Below the pieces are notes generated by a model, which was not told where the DNA came from, did no database searches, and was given only the letters and a program-made list of their open reading frames with translations. The translations under genes were made by a program, and so were the position numbers. Shown one piece after another: positions 32,686 to 41,113 of a stretch of 64,000 nt of DNA (position 1 is its first letter; the number at the start of each line of letters is the position of its first letter). The stretch lies in NCBI RefSeq assembly GCF_001424905.1, contig NZ_LMCU01000001.1, positions 2,892,330 through 2,956,329 on the forward strand. Direction: 5' to 3'. The DNA is from Leifsonia sp. Root112D2 (GTDB lineage Bacteria; Actinomycetota; Actinomycetes; Actinomycetales; Microbacteriaceae).

Positions 32686-33072
32686 TCAACGTTCCCTCGC
32701 GCCGGCGGGGTTCTCGTCGCCACTGAGATAGGTGCCATGGCCCTCGACGACGAGGCCGTCGTCAAAGATGAGAACCTCGTTGACGAGATTGCCCTTCTGG
32801 TTGCGGTAGTTGATCACGATCGCATCCAGCCCCGCGTAGACGTTCTCGACGGTGAAGTGCAGATCGGGAATCAGCGCGAGGCCTTCGACCCAGTAGTGTC
32901 GAAGCTCGGTCTTGCCGCGCAGCGTGCCGCGGCTTGCCTCGATCAACTGCGCCGCAACGGGCGAGGTGAAGACCACGTCGTCGTGGAAGTGGCTCAACAC
33001 CGCTTCAACATCGTGCGCATTCCAGGCCTTCACCCAGGCTGCGCTGAATTCGGCAGGGTTGGGCACGGTCAT
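32686..33072 (-). CDS. NTF2/SnoaL-like protein
   Basis: A 128-residue cone-shaped NTF2-like domain: an N-terminal helix (PAEFSAAWVKAWNAHDVEAVLSHFHDDVVFTSP), GTLRGKTELRHYWVEGLALIPDLHFTVENVYAGLDAIVINYRNQKG, and strand-rich VNEVLIFDDGLVVEGHGTY. SnoaL-like proteins act as small-molecule enzymes or binding proteins; no specific active site can be assigned. It lies just upstream of the isochorismatase-like gene, so the two may act in one pathway. Confidence 0.85.
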   Translation of the reverse strand: MTVPNPAEFSAAWVKAWNAHDVEAVLSHFHDDVVFTSPVAAQLIEASRGTLRGKTELRHYWVEGLALIPDLHFTVENVYAGLDAIVINYRNQKGNLVNEVLIFDDGLVVEGHGTYLSGDENPAGARER

Positions 33073-33084
33073 GCTCAGATCCTT

Positions 33085-33255
33085 TCACTCCACGTCGGGC
33101 GCGGCCAGCCGCTGCGTCACAAACAGTGCACACGACGTGTTGTAGTACGCGTCAGTCAGTCCAACATCCACCATGCCGATTCGCAGACAGACCTTCTGCG
33201 AGGCGTGGTTTGCGGGCGAGGTGACGGCAACGCGGCAAGGCGGGATCGTCCTGCC
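33085..33255 (-). pseudogene. C-terminal remnant of a GNAT (RimJ/RimL-like) acetyltransferase
   Basis: The minus-strand frame ending at the TGA at 33085-33087 reads VAVTSPANHASQKVCLRIGM, then VDVGLTDAYYNTSCALFVTQRL. This is the last conserved block of RimJ/RimL-type N-acetyltransferases (N.AS.....R.GM followed by Y......LF). The acetyl-CoA-binding part is missing, and the frame merges into the end of dhaM upstream. It is therefore a relic left by a deletion. Confidence 0.65.
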
Positions 33256-33261
33256 CCTCCC

Positions 33262-33999
33262 CTAGCCCTTTTCGCCGAAGCCCGATTCGATGAGGTCGGC
33301 GAGGGCGGCGACCGCCTCCGCTCCCCCGGGCTCGTCCGACGCAATCTCGGCGGTCGTGCCCACCGTGAGCCCCAGCGCCATGATGCCCAGCAGGCTCTTC
33401 GCGTCCTTGCCGTTCACCGTCACGCGCGCATCAAAGGTGCTCGCAAGCCGCACGAATTCGGCGGCGGGGCGTGCGTGCAGCCCGTCCCTGTTTATCAGGG
33501 TCACTGAACGCGAGAAATGCGAGCCGGATGCCTCCGGCGCGGCAATCGCGCCGGCCCCGGCGCCCGCCGCCTCGCCCCCAGAACCAGCCACTGAACCGGC
33601 CGCAGGCCCGGCGGCCGACTCTGCCGCAGCCAGCACGCCCTCCAGCGATCCCCCGGTCTCCGCCGACACGGCGGCGGCCACCCCGCCCTCCACGAGCGGT
33701 GCATCCGCAAGACGCACACGCGCGGACTGCCCACCGTCGAGAAAGTCGATGGCGGATTCGGCCGTCATGACCGCCGAACCGAGATCGCAGAGCACCACGA
33801 CGCCGTCGCCCGAGTCGGCCGCAGTGATAGCCGCCTGGATCTTCTCCAGGCTCGTGCCGATGCCGTCGTCGTCGCTTCCTCCGGCCGCTTCGAGCGCGAC
33901 CTCCGGCGCCATCTGACGAGCAAGCTCGACCAGTCCGTGGGCAATCTTCGCGCTGTGTGAGACGAAGACGATGCCGACCCGAGAAGTGACGGTCGCCAC
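33262..33999 (-). CDS. dhaM: PTS-dependent dihydroxyacetone kinase phosphotransferase DhaM with fused HPr
   Basis: A 245-residue protein. Residues 1-125 are the EIIA-mannose-like DhaM domain (VGIVFVSHSAKIAHGLVELARQM, phosphohistidine His15, and VVLCDLGSAVMTAE). An Ala/Gly-rich linker runs to about residue 158. The C-terminal 85 residues are an HPr domain with DGLHARPAAEFV (phosphohistidine) and the AKSLLGIMALG helix. It passes phosphate from the PTS to the ADP on DhaL. The HPr fusion means only enzyme I is needed in trans. It is the last gene of the dhaK-dhaL-dhaM operon, 1 bp after dhaL. Confidence 0.95.
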   Translation of the reverse strand: MATVTSRVGIVFVSHSAKIAHGLVELARQMAPEVALEAAGGSDDDGIGTSLEKIQAAITAADSGDGVVVLCDLGSAVMTAESAIDFLDGGQSARVRLADAPLVEGGVAAAVSAETGGSLEGVLAAAESAAGPAAGSVAGSGGEAAGAGAGAIAAPEASGSHFSRSVTLINRDGLHARPAAEFVRLASTFDARVTVNGKDAKSLLGIMALGLTVGTTAEIASDEPGGAEAVAALADLIESGFGEKG

Positions 34000-34000
34000 C

Positions 34001-34639
34001 TCAGGCCGCCTGTGCCGTGTCCGACGCCGCCGTGAGAATCAGCGCCGTCGATTGTGCGCCGGGGTCACGATGGCCGATGGCGCGCTCCCCCAGATAGCTC
34101 GCGCGCCCCTTGTGCGCAACCAGGGGCTCTGTCGCGGCCGCTCCCGCAACGGCGGCCTCGGCCGCCGCCGCGAACGTCTCGGCCGGCGTCTTTCCGGCAG
34201 CCGCAGCAGCCGCGGCTGCGTCCACGGCCGGCGTCCAGGCATCCACCATGGTCTTGTCACCCGATTCGGCCTTGCCGCGCAGCACGATGCCGTCGCGTGC
34301 GCCGGTCAACAGCGCAACGACGCCAGCGGCATCGAGGGAGCTTGCGTCGCCGACGGCCTCGGATGCCTTCAGTAGCGCGGTGCCATACAGCGGCCCCGAC
34401 GCGCCCCCGACCTTGGAAATCAGCGACATCGCCGAGGCGCGCAAGAGCGCGCCCGGCGTCGCATCCGATGGCAGGGTTTCAATCTGGGCGAGCACGGCGG
34501 TGAAACCACGGTCGAGATTCTCCCCGTGGTCCCCATCACCGATCTCCCGATCAAGAGCGCCGAGCTCAGAACGATGCTCAGCGATGACCTCCGCGGAGCG
34601 CTGAAGCCAGCGCCGTGTCCAGGTGGCGTCGAGTGTCAT
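34001..34639 (-). CDS. dhaL: Dihydroxyacetone kinase ADP-binding subunit DhaL
   Basis: A 212-residue all-helical subunit that holds ADP as a cofactor, rephosphorylated by DhaM, and transfers phosphate to dihydroxyacetone on DhaK. The metal-binding signature DREIGDGDHGENLDRGF stands near residue 30 with three Asp residues. GGASGPLYGTALLKA and DKTMVDAWTPAVDAA follow, as in the family. Length is normal. It sits between dhaK (12 bp gap) and dhaM. Confidence 0.96.
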   Translation of the reverse strand: MTLDATWTRRWLQRSAEVIAEHRSELGALDREIGDGDHGENLDRGFTAVLAQIETLPSDATPGALLRASAMSLISKVGGASGPLYGTALLKASEAVGDASSLDAAGVVALLTGARDGIVLRGKAESGDKTMVDAWTPAVDAAAAAAAAGKTPAETFAAAAEAAVAGAAATEPLVAHKGRASYLGERAIGHRDPGAQSTALILTAASDTAQAA

Positions 34640-34651
34640 GTAATTGCCTTC

Positions 34652-35653
34652 CTACAGTCCCCAGCGAAGAGCGGCGGTGTGAACGGGCGCGTCCCAGAGC
34701 GTGAGCAACTCGTCGTCGAAGCGCGAGACCGTGATGGATGCCCCCTGCATCTCCAGCGAAGTCACGAAGTTGCCGACGAGACTGCGCACCACCTCGATAC
34801 CCTGCTCGGCCAACACCTCGGCGGCACGGCGGTAGACGATGTACAACTCCGAGAGCGGGGTGCCTCCCATGCCGTTGACGAACAGCAGCACGCGATCACC
34901 CGATGCGAACGGAATATCGCTGATGATCGGCTCCAGCAGCTTGTCGACGATGCCATCCACCGGCTCCAGCGCGATGCGGGCACGACCGGGTTCGCCATGG
35001 ATGCCGACGCCCAGCTCTATCTCGTCTTCACCGATCTCGAAGCCTGGCACTCCGGCATAGGGCACGGTTCCGGCCCGCAGCGCGACACCCATGGAACGGG
35101 TCTCGGCCGCGACGCGCGTCGCGAGAGCGGCCACCGCATCGAGATCGTCACCGCGTTCGGCCGCGGCTCCGGCAATTTTCTCCACAACGAGGGTGCCCGC
35201 CACGCCGCGACGCCCGGCGGTATAGAGCGAATCCTGCACGGCGACATCGTCTTCGACGAGCACCGAACGCACCACGATGCCGTCCGCGCCCGCGAATTCC
35301 GCCGCCGTCTCGAAGTTCAGCACGTCACCGGTGTAGTTCTTCACGATGTGCAGCACGCCCTTGCCCGAGTTCACGGCGCGCGTTGCCGCGAGAATCGGGT
35401 CGGGCGTCGGTGAGGTGAAGACGTCGCCGGGCACGGCAGCATCCAGCATCCCTGTGCCCACGAAGCCGGCGTGCAGTGGCTCATGGCCGCTGCCACCTCC
35501 GCTGACCAGCGCCACCTTTCCGGCTGAAGGCGCGTTGCTGCGCACCACGTATTCCGGATCGCCCTCGACCCTGACGATGTCGGCGTGGGCGACGCCGAAT
35601 CCGGCGAGCGATTCGCTCACGACGTGCCGTGGATCATTGATGAGCTTCTTCAT
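34652..35653 (-). CDS. dhaK: Dihydroxyacetone kinase substrate-binding subunit DhaK
   Basis: A 333-residue subunit that binds dihydroxyacetone covalently through a His, here in LGVGIHGEPGRARI. The N-terminal part has VALVSGGGSGHEPLHAGFVGTGMLDAAVPGDVFTSPTPD and HIVKNYTGDVLNFETAAE, typical of PTS-type DhaK. With DhaL and DhaM it converts dihydroxyacetone to dihydroxyacetone phosphate for glycolysis. It is the first gene of the operon. A GAGGGG lies about 6 nt before the ATG. No dhaR-like regulator is adjacent. Confidence 0.96.
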   Translation of the reverse strand: MKKLINDPRHVVSESLAGFGVAHADIVRVEGDPEYVVRSNAPSAGKVALVSGGGSGHEPLHAGFVGTGMLDAAVPGDVFTSPTPDPILAATRAVNSGKGVLHIVKNYTGDVLNFETAAEFAGADGIVVRSVLVEDDVAVQDSLYTAGRRGVAGTLVVEKIAGAAAERGDDLDAVAALATRVAAETRSMGVALRAGTVPYAGVPGFEIGEDEIELGVGIHGEPGRARIALEPVDGIVDKLLEPIISDIPFASGDRVLLFVNGMGGTPLSELYIVYRRAAEVLAEQGIEVVRSLVGNFVTSLEMQGASITVSRFDDELLTLWDAPVHTAALRWGL

Positions 35654-35674
35654 CGAAACCCCTCCTCGTGTCGG

Positions 35675-36724
35675 TTATCGGGTTGCGGCGACCCACTCGG
35701 CGAGCTTCGTTGCCGCTGCGCCCGAATCGATTGCTTCGGCCGCTACCGCAATCTTCCCGCGGAATCGATCCAGTATCGAGTCCTGCACCTGGTTTGGATT
35801 CGATGCGAGGTCGAAGGCCACGAGTCCTGCCGCCGCATTCAGCAGCACGATGTCGCGAACGGCCCCGTGTTCACCGGCGAGCACATCATGTACGACCGAG
35901 GCGTTGTATGCGGCGTCTCGGCCCAGCAGATCGTCGATCTTCGCCCGCTTCAGGCCAAGATCGCGGGGATCGATGTCGTGCTCGGTGACCAGGCCGCGCG
36001 AAATCTCCCACACGTGGCTGTGGCCCGTTGTGGAGAGCTCGTCGAGGCCGTCGTCGCCGCGAAACACGAGTGCAGCGGCACCGCGGGTCTGAAACACCCC
36101 CACGAAAAGCGGAACTCGATCGAGCTGGGCCACACCGACGGCGGATGCCTCCGGTCGGGCCGGATTGCAGAGCGGCCCCAGGAAGTTGAAGACCGTCGGG
36201 ATGCCCAACTCCCTGCGAACGTTGCCGGCATGGCCGAATCCGGGGTGAAAATACGAGGCGAAGGCGAAGGTGATGCCCACCTTCTCGAACACTTCCGCGA
36301 CCCGCTCCCCCGGCAACGAGAGGTCGATGCCCAGCGCAGCCAGAACATCCGATGAACCCGACGATGAACTCGCCGCCCGATTGCCGTGTTTGACGACGGG
36401 CACACCGGATGCCGCGGCAACGATCGACGCTGTGGTGGATATATTCACGGTTCCGAAGCGGTCGCCACCGGTACCGACAATGTCCAGTGCCATCGAATCG
36501 ACCGGAAGCGCAACGGCGTGCTCGAGGACCGCGTCACGGAAGCCGACGATCTCGTCGACCGTCTCGCCCTTTGCACGCAACGCCACGAGAAAAGCCGCGA
36601 GCTGCGCATCCGTCGACCTGCCGGTCATCACCTGGTCCATCGCCCAGGCCGCATCCGCAACACTGAGGTCTTCGCGCTCGAGAAGCGCCGTGATGATCGA
36701 GGGCCACGTCTGCTGATCCGCCAT
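35675..36724 (-). CDS. trpD: Anthranilate phosphoribosyltransferase TrpD
   Basis: A 349-residue enzyme of tryptophan synthesis that joins anthranilate and PRPP. The N-terminal helical domain (SIITALLEREDLSVADAAWAMDQVMTG) is followed by the PRPP-binding DIVGTGGDRFGTVNISTTAS, KHGNRAASSSSGSSDVLAALGI, and the HPGFGHAGNVRRELGIPTVFNFLGPLCNPARP anthranilate region. The ATG at 36724 is chosen: a TAGGAT -10 lies 7 nt upstream, and the longer open frame above it is not conserved. It stands alone, away from other trp genes, and is divergent from ctaE. Confidence 0.96.
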   Translation of the reverse strand: MADQQTWPSIITALLEREDLSVADAAWAMDQVMTGRSTDAQLAAFLVALRAKGETVDEIVGFRDAVLEHAVALPVDSMALDIVGTGGDRFGTVNISTTASIVAAASGVPVVKHGNRAASSSSGSSDVLAALGIDLSLPGERVAEVFEKVGITFAFASYFHPGFGHAGNVRRELGIPTVFNFLGPLCNPARPEASAVGVAQLDRVPLFVGVFQTRGAAALVFRGDDGLDELSTTGHSHVWEISRGLVTEHDIDPRDLGLKRAKIDDLLGRDAAYNASVVHDVLAGEHGAVRDIVLLNAAAGLVAFDLASNPNQVQDSILDRFRGKIAVAAEAIDSGAAATKLAEWVAATR

Positions 36725-36731
36725 GCCCGTA

Positions 36732-36737
36732 ATCCTA
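36732..36737 (-). promoter_or_regulatory. -10 element TAGGAT for trpD
   Basis: On the minus strand TAGGAT is followed by 7 nt and then the trpD ATG, predicting a leaderless mRNA. No trp attenuator-like leader fits in this space. Confidence 0.5.
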
Positions 36738-36879
36738 TCGACGGCTTCACAGTCACCACCGCCCGCGATGCGGGAAACACCCGTGTCAGCGGCGGAAATG
36801 ACGGCCATCGTGACTCATTCGTTCGAGACTGGCCCCGTCAGTGACCAAACCCGACCGCGATATCGGCCATAATGGAGAC

Positions 36880-37509
36880 GTGACAAGCACCTCAATATCC
36901 CCATCGGCGAGCGCGCCATCGATCAACAGGCCCAATGTGGTCGCGGTTGGCACTATCGTGTGGCTCGGCAGCGAAGTCATGTTCTTCGCCGGTCTCTTCG
37001 CCATCTACTTCACGCTTCGGTCGACGGCTCCCCAGTTGTGGGCTGCCGAGACCGCTCATCACAATGTGCCATACGCGCTTGTGAACACGCTGATTCTGGT
37101 GTCGAGTTCGTTCACCTGCCAGTTCGGTGTGTTCGCGGCAGAGCGGCTGCAGGCGCGTTCGACGGGGTGGAAGCCCAGCCAGTGGGGCATGGTCGAGTGG
37201 TTCACCCTCACCTATGCGCTCGGGGCCATCTTCGTCTCCGGCCAGATCATGGAGTACGCGACGCTTGTCAGCGAGGGAATCTCGTTGAGCTCCAACGCCT
37301 ACGGCTCAGCGTTCTACATCACCACCGGATTCCACGGCCTCCACGTCACCGGCGGGCTCATCGCGTTCCTTCTTGTCATCGGCCGCGCCTTCGCCGTCAA
37401 GCACTTCGGACACAAGGAGGCGACCAGTGCCATCGTCGTCTCGTATTACTGGCACTTCGTCGACGTCGTCTGGATCGGGCTCTTCCTGGTCATCTACGTT
37501 CTCAAATAG
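36880..37509 (+). CDS. ctaE: Cytochrome c oxidase subunit III (CtaE)
   Basis: A 209-residue membrane protein with five helices, subunit III of the aa3 oxidase. Landmarks are VGTIVWLGSEVMFFAGLFAIYFTLR, AYGSAFYITTGFHGLHVTGGLIAFL, with the conserved Glu/His pattern, and VSYYWHFVDVVWIGLFLVIYVL at the end. The GTG at 36880 is chosen over that at 36841 because CATAAT lies 6 nt upstream and the protein then has the usual length. It heads the ctaE-qcrC-qcrA-qcrB operon, the standard actinobacterial order for the bcc-aa3 supercomplex. Confidence 0.95.
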   Translation: MTSTSISPSASAPSINRPNVVAVGTIVWLGSEVMFFAGLFAIYFTLRSTAPQLWAAETAHHNVPYALVNTLILVSSSFTCQFGVFAAERLQARSTGWKPSQWGMVEWFTLTYALGAIFVSGQIMEYATLVSEGISLSSNAYGSAFYITTGFHGLHVTGGLIAFLLVIGRAFAVKHFGHKEATSAIVVSYYWHFVDVVWIGLFLVIYVLK

Positions 37510-37533
37510 GAATCAGGAGCAGGCCACACCACC

Positions 37534-38343
37534 ATGCGCGCGAATACGCAGTCCCCGGCACGAGCACGTCGAAAGACCGGCCGGCGCCACCCTCTTGCTA
37601 CCCTCGCCCTGATCGCTATAGGTCTCGGCGTCACCGGTGGCGCTTACACCGCATTCAACTCGACATCGGCATCCGCTGACACGGCGGTCAGCCAGCAGAC
37701 GGTCGATCACGGCAAGAAGCTGTTCATGGCGAACTGCGCCACCTGCCACGGCCTCTCTGCAGAAGGCACAGACAACGGGCCGAGCCTGATCGGCGTCGGC
37801 GCTGCCGCTGTGGACTTCCAGGTGGGCACCGGCCGCATGCCGATGGCCATGCAGGGCCCGCAGGCCGAGGAGAAGCCGCCGCAGTTCACCGACAAGGACG
37901 TCAAGGCGCTTGCCGCGTATGTCGCCTCACTCGCCCCCGGCCCCGGCATTCCCGAGGGCTCGGTGCTCGATGGCAAGGGTAACGCGGCCAACGGCGGCGA
38001 GCTCTTCCGGGTCAACTGCGCCATGTGCCACAACGTTGCCGGTGCCGGCGGCGCGCTGACCGAGGGCAAGTTCGCCCCGTCACTGAAGGGCGTTTCGGCC
38101 GCACACATCTACGAGGCCATGGTTACCGGCCCGCAGAACATGCCCGTCTTCAACAACCTGAACATCACGCCCGACGGCAAGCGCGACATCATCACCTACC
38201 TCAAGTTCATCCAGGACAATCCCTCCCCGGGTGGATTCGAGCTCGGATCGCTCGGCCCCGTCGCCGAGGGACTCTTCCTCTGGATCTTCGGCCTCGGCAC
38301 TGTCGTGGCCCTGACCGTGTGGATTACGGCGAAATCGAATTGA
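37534..38343 (+). CDS. qcrC: Cytochrome bc1 complex di-haem cytochrome c subunit QcrC
   Basis: A 269-residue protein with an N-terminal membrane helix (HPLATLALIAIGLGVTGGAYTAF), two class I cytochrome c domains with haem motifs CATCH (near residue 68) and CAMCH (near residue 165), and a C-terminal helix (LFLWIFGLGTVVALTVWITAK). The two haems replace a soluble cytochrome c and pass electrons directly to CtaC in the supercomplex. This di-haem form is an actinobacterial hallmark. GGAG lies before the ATG, 24 bp after ctaE. Confidence 0.97.
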   Translation: MRANTQSPARARRKTGRRHPLATLALIAIGLGVTGGAYTAFNSTSASADTAVSQQTVDHGKKLFMANCATCHGLSAEGTDNGPSLIGVGAAAVDFQVGTGRMPMAMQGPQAEEKPPQFTDKDVKALAAYVASLAPGPGIPEGSVLDGKGNAANGGELFRVNCAMCHNVAGAGGALTEGKFAPSLKGVSAAHIYEAMVTGPQNMPVFNNLNITPDGKRDIITYLKFIQDNPSPGGFELGSLGPVAEGLFLWIFGLGTVVALTVWITAKSN

Positions 38344-38382
38344 CCGGCACACGAGTCGTGACACAGCGCGAAAAGGAGAACA

Positions 38383-39456
38383 ATGGCACAGGACGATAAC
38401 AGCGGTAAGGAACTGACCGCTGCCGACTCGTCGGCCGTCGAACACGCCAGAACGGGCGACGCCGGAACGGCACTCGTCGTCAGCGATGCCGTGGAAAACC
38501 CCGGCTTCCCTCCCCACCGCGCGCGGGTGACCGACAAAGATCCCAAGAAGAGACTGCGTGCCGAGCGCACCGTTTACACGCTGTTCTATCTCTCGATCGT
38601 TGGCAGCATTTGGGCCATCGCCGCATACATGCTCTTCCCTATCGAGTCCGACAACATCGCCGATGTCCGGCTCAACACGCTGTTCATGGGGCTCGGCATC
38701 ACGCTTGCTCTGCTGGCCCTGGGCTTTGGCGCCGTGCACTGGGGCAAGGCCCTCATGGCCGACAAAGAAGGCATCGACGTTCGCCACCCGGTGCGCGGCT
38801 CCGAGGAGACAACGGCCCGCGCGGTCGAGATCTTCCAGCAGGCTGACGAGGAGTCTGGCTTCGGTCGGCGCACCCTCATTCGCAACAGCCTTATCGGCGC
38901 CCTGGTTGCCTTCCCGCTCCCGGCCGTCGTGCTCTTCCGCGGTTTCGGGCCGCAGATTGAAGACCCGTCCAGGCTTCTCGAGCACACCATGTGGAAGAAG
39001 GGCACGCGCCTGACGGTCGATCCCTCCGGAACGCCGATCAAGGCGGCGGATGTCACGCTCGGCTCGGTCTTCCACGTCATCCCCGAAGGGCTGAACGACA
39101 AGGAAGACAGGCTCGAGGAGAAGGCCAAGGCTGCGGTGCTGCTCATGCGGCTGGAGCCGAAAGACCTGCACGTCTCCCCCTCGCGCAAGACCTGGAATTA
39201 CGACGGCATCGTCGCGTACTCCAAGATCTGCACGCACGTCGGCTGCCCCGTGGCACTGTACGAACAGCAGACCCACCACCTGCTGTGCCCCTGCCACCAG
39301 TCGCAGTTCGACATCACGCACGAGGCAAAGGTGATCTTCGGCCCCGCCAAACGCCCGCTGCCCCAACTACCCATCACGGTGGATGCCGACGGCTACCTCA
39401 TTGCACGCAGTGATTTCACCGAGCCAGTCGGTCCGAGCTTCTGGGAGCGCCATTGA
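38383..39456 (+). CDS. qcrA: Cytochrome bc1 complex Rieske iron-sulfur subunit QcrA
   Basis: A 357-residue protein with three N-terminal membrane helices (about residues 62-85, 97-120 and 165-185) and a C-terminal Rieske domain. The 2Fe-2S ligands are in CTHVGCP and CPCHQSQFD (two Cys and two His). The three-helix form is specific to actinobacteria, where the last helix is delivered by the Tat system; tatA and tatC are at 20.6-21.6 kb. AAAAGGAG stands 5 nt before the ATG. The stop overlaps the qcrB start (TTGA). Confidence 0.97.
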   Translation: MAQDDNSGKELTAADSSAVEHARTGDAGTALVVSDAVENPGFPPHRARVTDKDPKKRLRAERTVYTLFYLSIVGSIWAIAAYMLFPIESDNIADVRLNTLFMGLGITLALLALGFGAVHWGKALMADKEGIDVRHPVRGSEETTARAVEIFQQADEESGFGRRTLIRNSLIGALVAFPLPAVVLFRGFGPQIEDPSRLLEHTMWKKGTRLTVDPSGTPIKAADVTLGSVFHVIPEGLNDKEDRLEEKAKAAVLLMRLEPKDLHVSPSRKTWNYDGIVAYSKICTHVGCPVALYEQQTHHLLCPCHQSQFDITHEAKVIFGPAKRPLPQLPITVDADGYLIARSDFTEPVGPSFWERH

Positions 39457-41078
39457 GCACCTCAACTACCGTAGACTCAACCACCACCGTGGAGAAGGCG
39501 CCCGCGAAGGGCGGTTTCACGGCCGCAGCCGCCAACTATCTTGAAGACCGCACGAGCATCTCGGGCGCCGTCAAGGAGTTTGGTCGCAAGATCTTCCCCG
39601 ATCACTGGTCGTTCCTGCTCGGCGAGGTGGCCCTCTACAGCTTCGTCGTCATTCTTCTCACGGGTACCTTCCTGACGTTCTTCTTCCAGGCGTCCATGGC
39701 TGAAGTCGTGTACAACGGCTCCTACATCCCGCTCAAGGGCATCGACATGTCTGCGGCGATGAACTCGACGCTGAATATCTCGTTCGATATTCGTGGTGGC
39801 CTGCTCATGCGTCAGATCCACCACTGGGCTGCATTGCTGTTCGTGGCCGCGATCGGGCTGCACATGCTGAGGATCTTCTTCACGGGAGCCTTCCGCAAGC
39901 CGCGCGAGCTCAACTGGGTGATCGGCTTCGTGCTCTTCATTCTGGCCATGGCCGAGGGCTTCACGGGTTACTCACTGCCCGACGATCTGCTCTCCGGCAA
40001 CGGCTTGCGCATCATTGACGGCATGGTCAAGGGCATTCCGCTCGTCGGAACCTGGATCTCCTTCCTGTTGTTCGGCGGAGAGTTCCCCGGCACGGCGATA
40101 GTCGGGCGCCTCTATACGCTGCATATCCTGCTGCTGCCGGCGCTCGTGGTTGCCTTCATTGCCCTGCACCTCATGTTCGTGGTCATCCACAAGCACACGC
40201 AGTACGCGGCCCCCGGCAACACGCAGCAAAACGTGGTCGGCTACCCGGTGCTGCCCGTCTATGCGGCGAAGGCCGGTGGATTCTTCTTCATCGTGTTCGG
40301 TGTGATCGCCTTGATCGCCTCGCTCTTCACGATCAACCCGATCTGGAACTACGGGCCGTACGACCCCTCGCCGGTCTCGGCTGGCACCCAGCCCGACTGG
40401 TATATCGGCTTCGCCGACGGTGCGCTGCGCCTGATTCCACCGGACTGGGAATTCGTCTGGCTCGAACGCACCTGGTCGTTCAACATCATCGTGCCGCTCG
40501 TAGTGCTCGGTGGCTTCATCGTCACCGTGATGATCTACCCTTTCATCGAGGCATGGATCACCGGCGACAAGCGGGAGCACCACATTCTCGATCGCCCGCG
40601 CAACGCTCCGACGCGCACGGCGATCGGCGCGGCCGGTGTCACCTTCTACGCGGGGCTCTGGGCCGCAGCCAGCTCAGACATCATCGCGACGCACTTCAAG
40701 CTGACCATGGAGGGAGTCATACACTCCCTGCAGGCCATAGTCATCCTTGGACCGTTCATCGCGTTCTTCATCGCCAAGCGCATCTGTATCGCGCTCCAGA
40801 AGAAGGACAGGTCGATAGCGCTGCATGGTTACGAGTCCGGCCGCATCGTGCGGTTGCCCGGTGGCGAGTTCATCGAGGTGCACGAGCAGGTCTCCGACTA
40901 TGAGCGCTGGCGCCTGGTGAGCTACGAGGGCTACCAGCCACTCATGCTGCGCCCCAACAAGCGCGGTCAGATCACGGGTGCCAACCGTCTGCGCGCGTCA
41001 CTCTCGCGCTGGTTCTTCGAGGATCGCATCCACCCGGTTTCGCAGCGTGAAATCGAGGATGGCCACGGCCACCACTAG
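39453..41078 (+). CDS. qcrB: Cytochrome bc1 complex cytochrome b subunit QcrB
   Basis: A 541-residue membrane subunit that binds two b haems and the menaquinol sites. The helix B haem ligands are in RQIHHWAALLFVAAIGLHMLRIF, with the partner His residues in ALVVAFIALHLMFVVIHKHTQY. The Qo-site motif appears as PDW (TQPDWYIGF). The tail after the last helix is long and polar, as in actinobacteria. The TTG start at 39453 overlaps the qcrA stop, so translation is coupled. Confidence 0.97.
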   Translation: MSTSTTVDSTTTVEKAPAKGGFTAAAANYLEDRTSISGAVKEFGRKIFPDHWSFLLGEVALYSFVVILLTGTFLTFFFQASMAEVVYNGSYIPLKGIDMSAAMNSTLNISFDIRGGLLMRQIHHWAALLFVAAIGLHMLRIFFTGAFRKPRELNWVIGFVLFILAMAEGFTGYSLPDDLLSGNGLRIIDGMVKGIPLVGTWISFLLFGGEFPGTAIVGRLYTLHILLLPALVVAFIALHLMFVVIHKHTQYAAPGNTQQNVVGYPVLPVYAAKAGGFFFIVFGVIALIASLFTINPIWNYGPYDPSPVSAGTQPDWYIGFADGALRLIPPDWEFVWLERTWSFNIIVPLVVLGGFIVTVMIYPFIEAWITGDKREHHILDRPRNAPTRTAIGAAGVTFYAGLWAAASSDIIATHFKLTMEGVIHSLQAIVILGPFIAFFIAKRICIALQKKDRSIALHGYESGRIVRLPGGEFIEVHEQVSDYERWRLVSYEGYQPLMLRPNKRGQITGANRLRASLSRWFFEDRIHPVSQREIEDGHGHH

Positions 41079-41113
41079 CGGCCGGTCAGCAACACACAAC
41101 ACGTCGGGCACCG

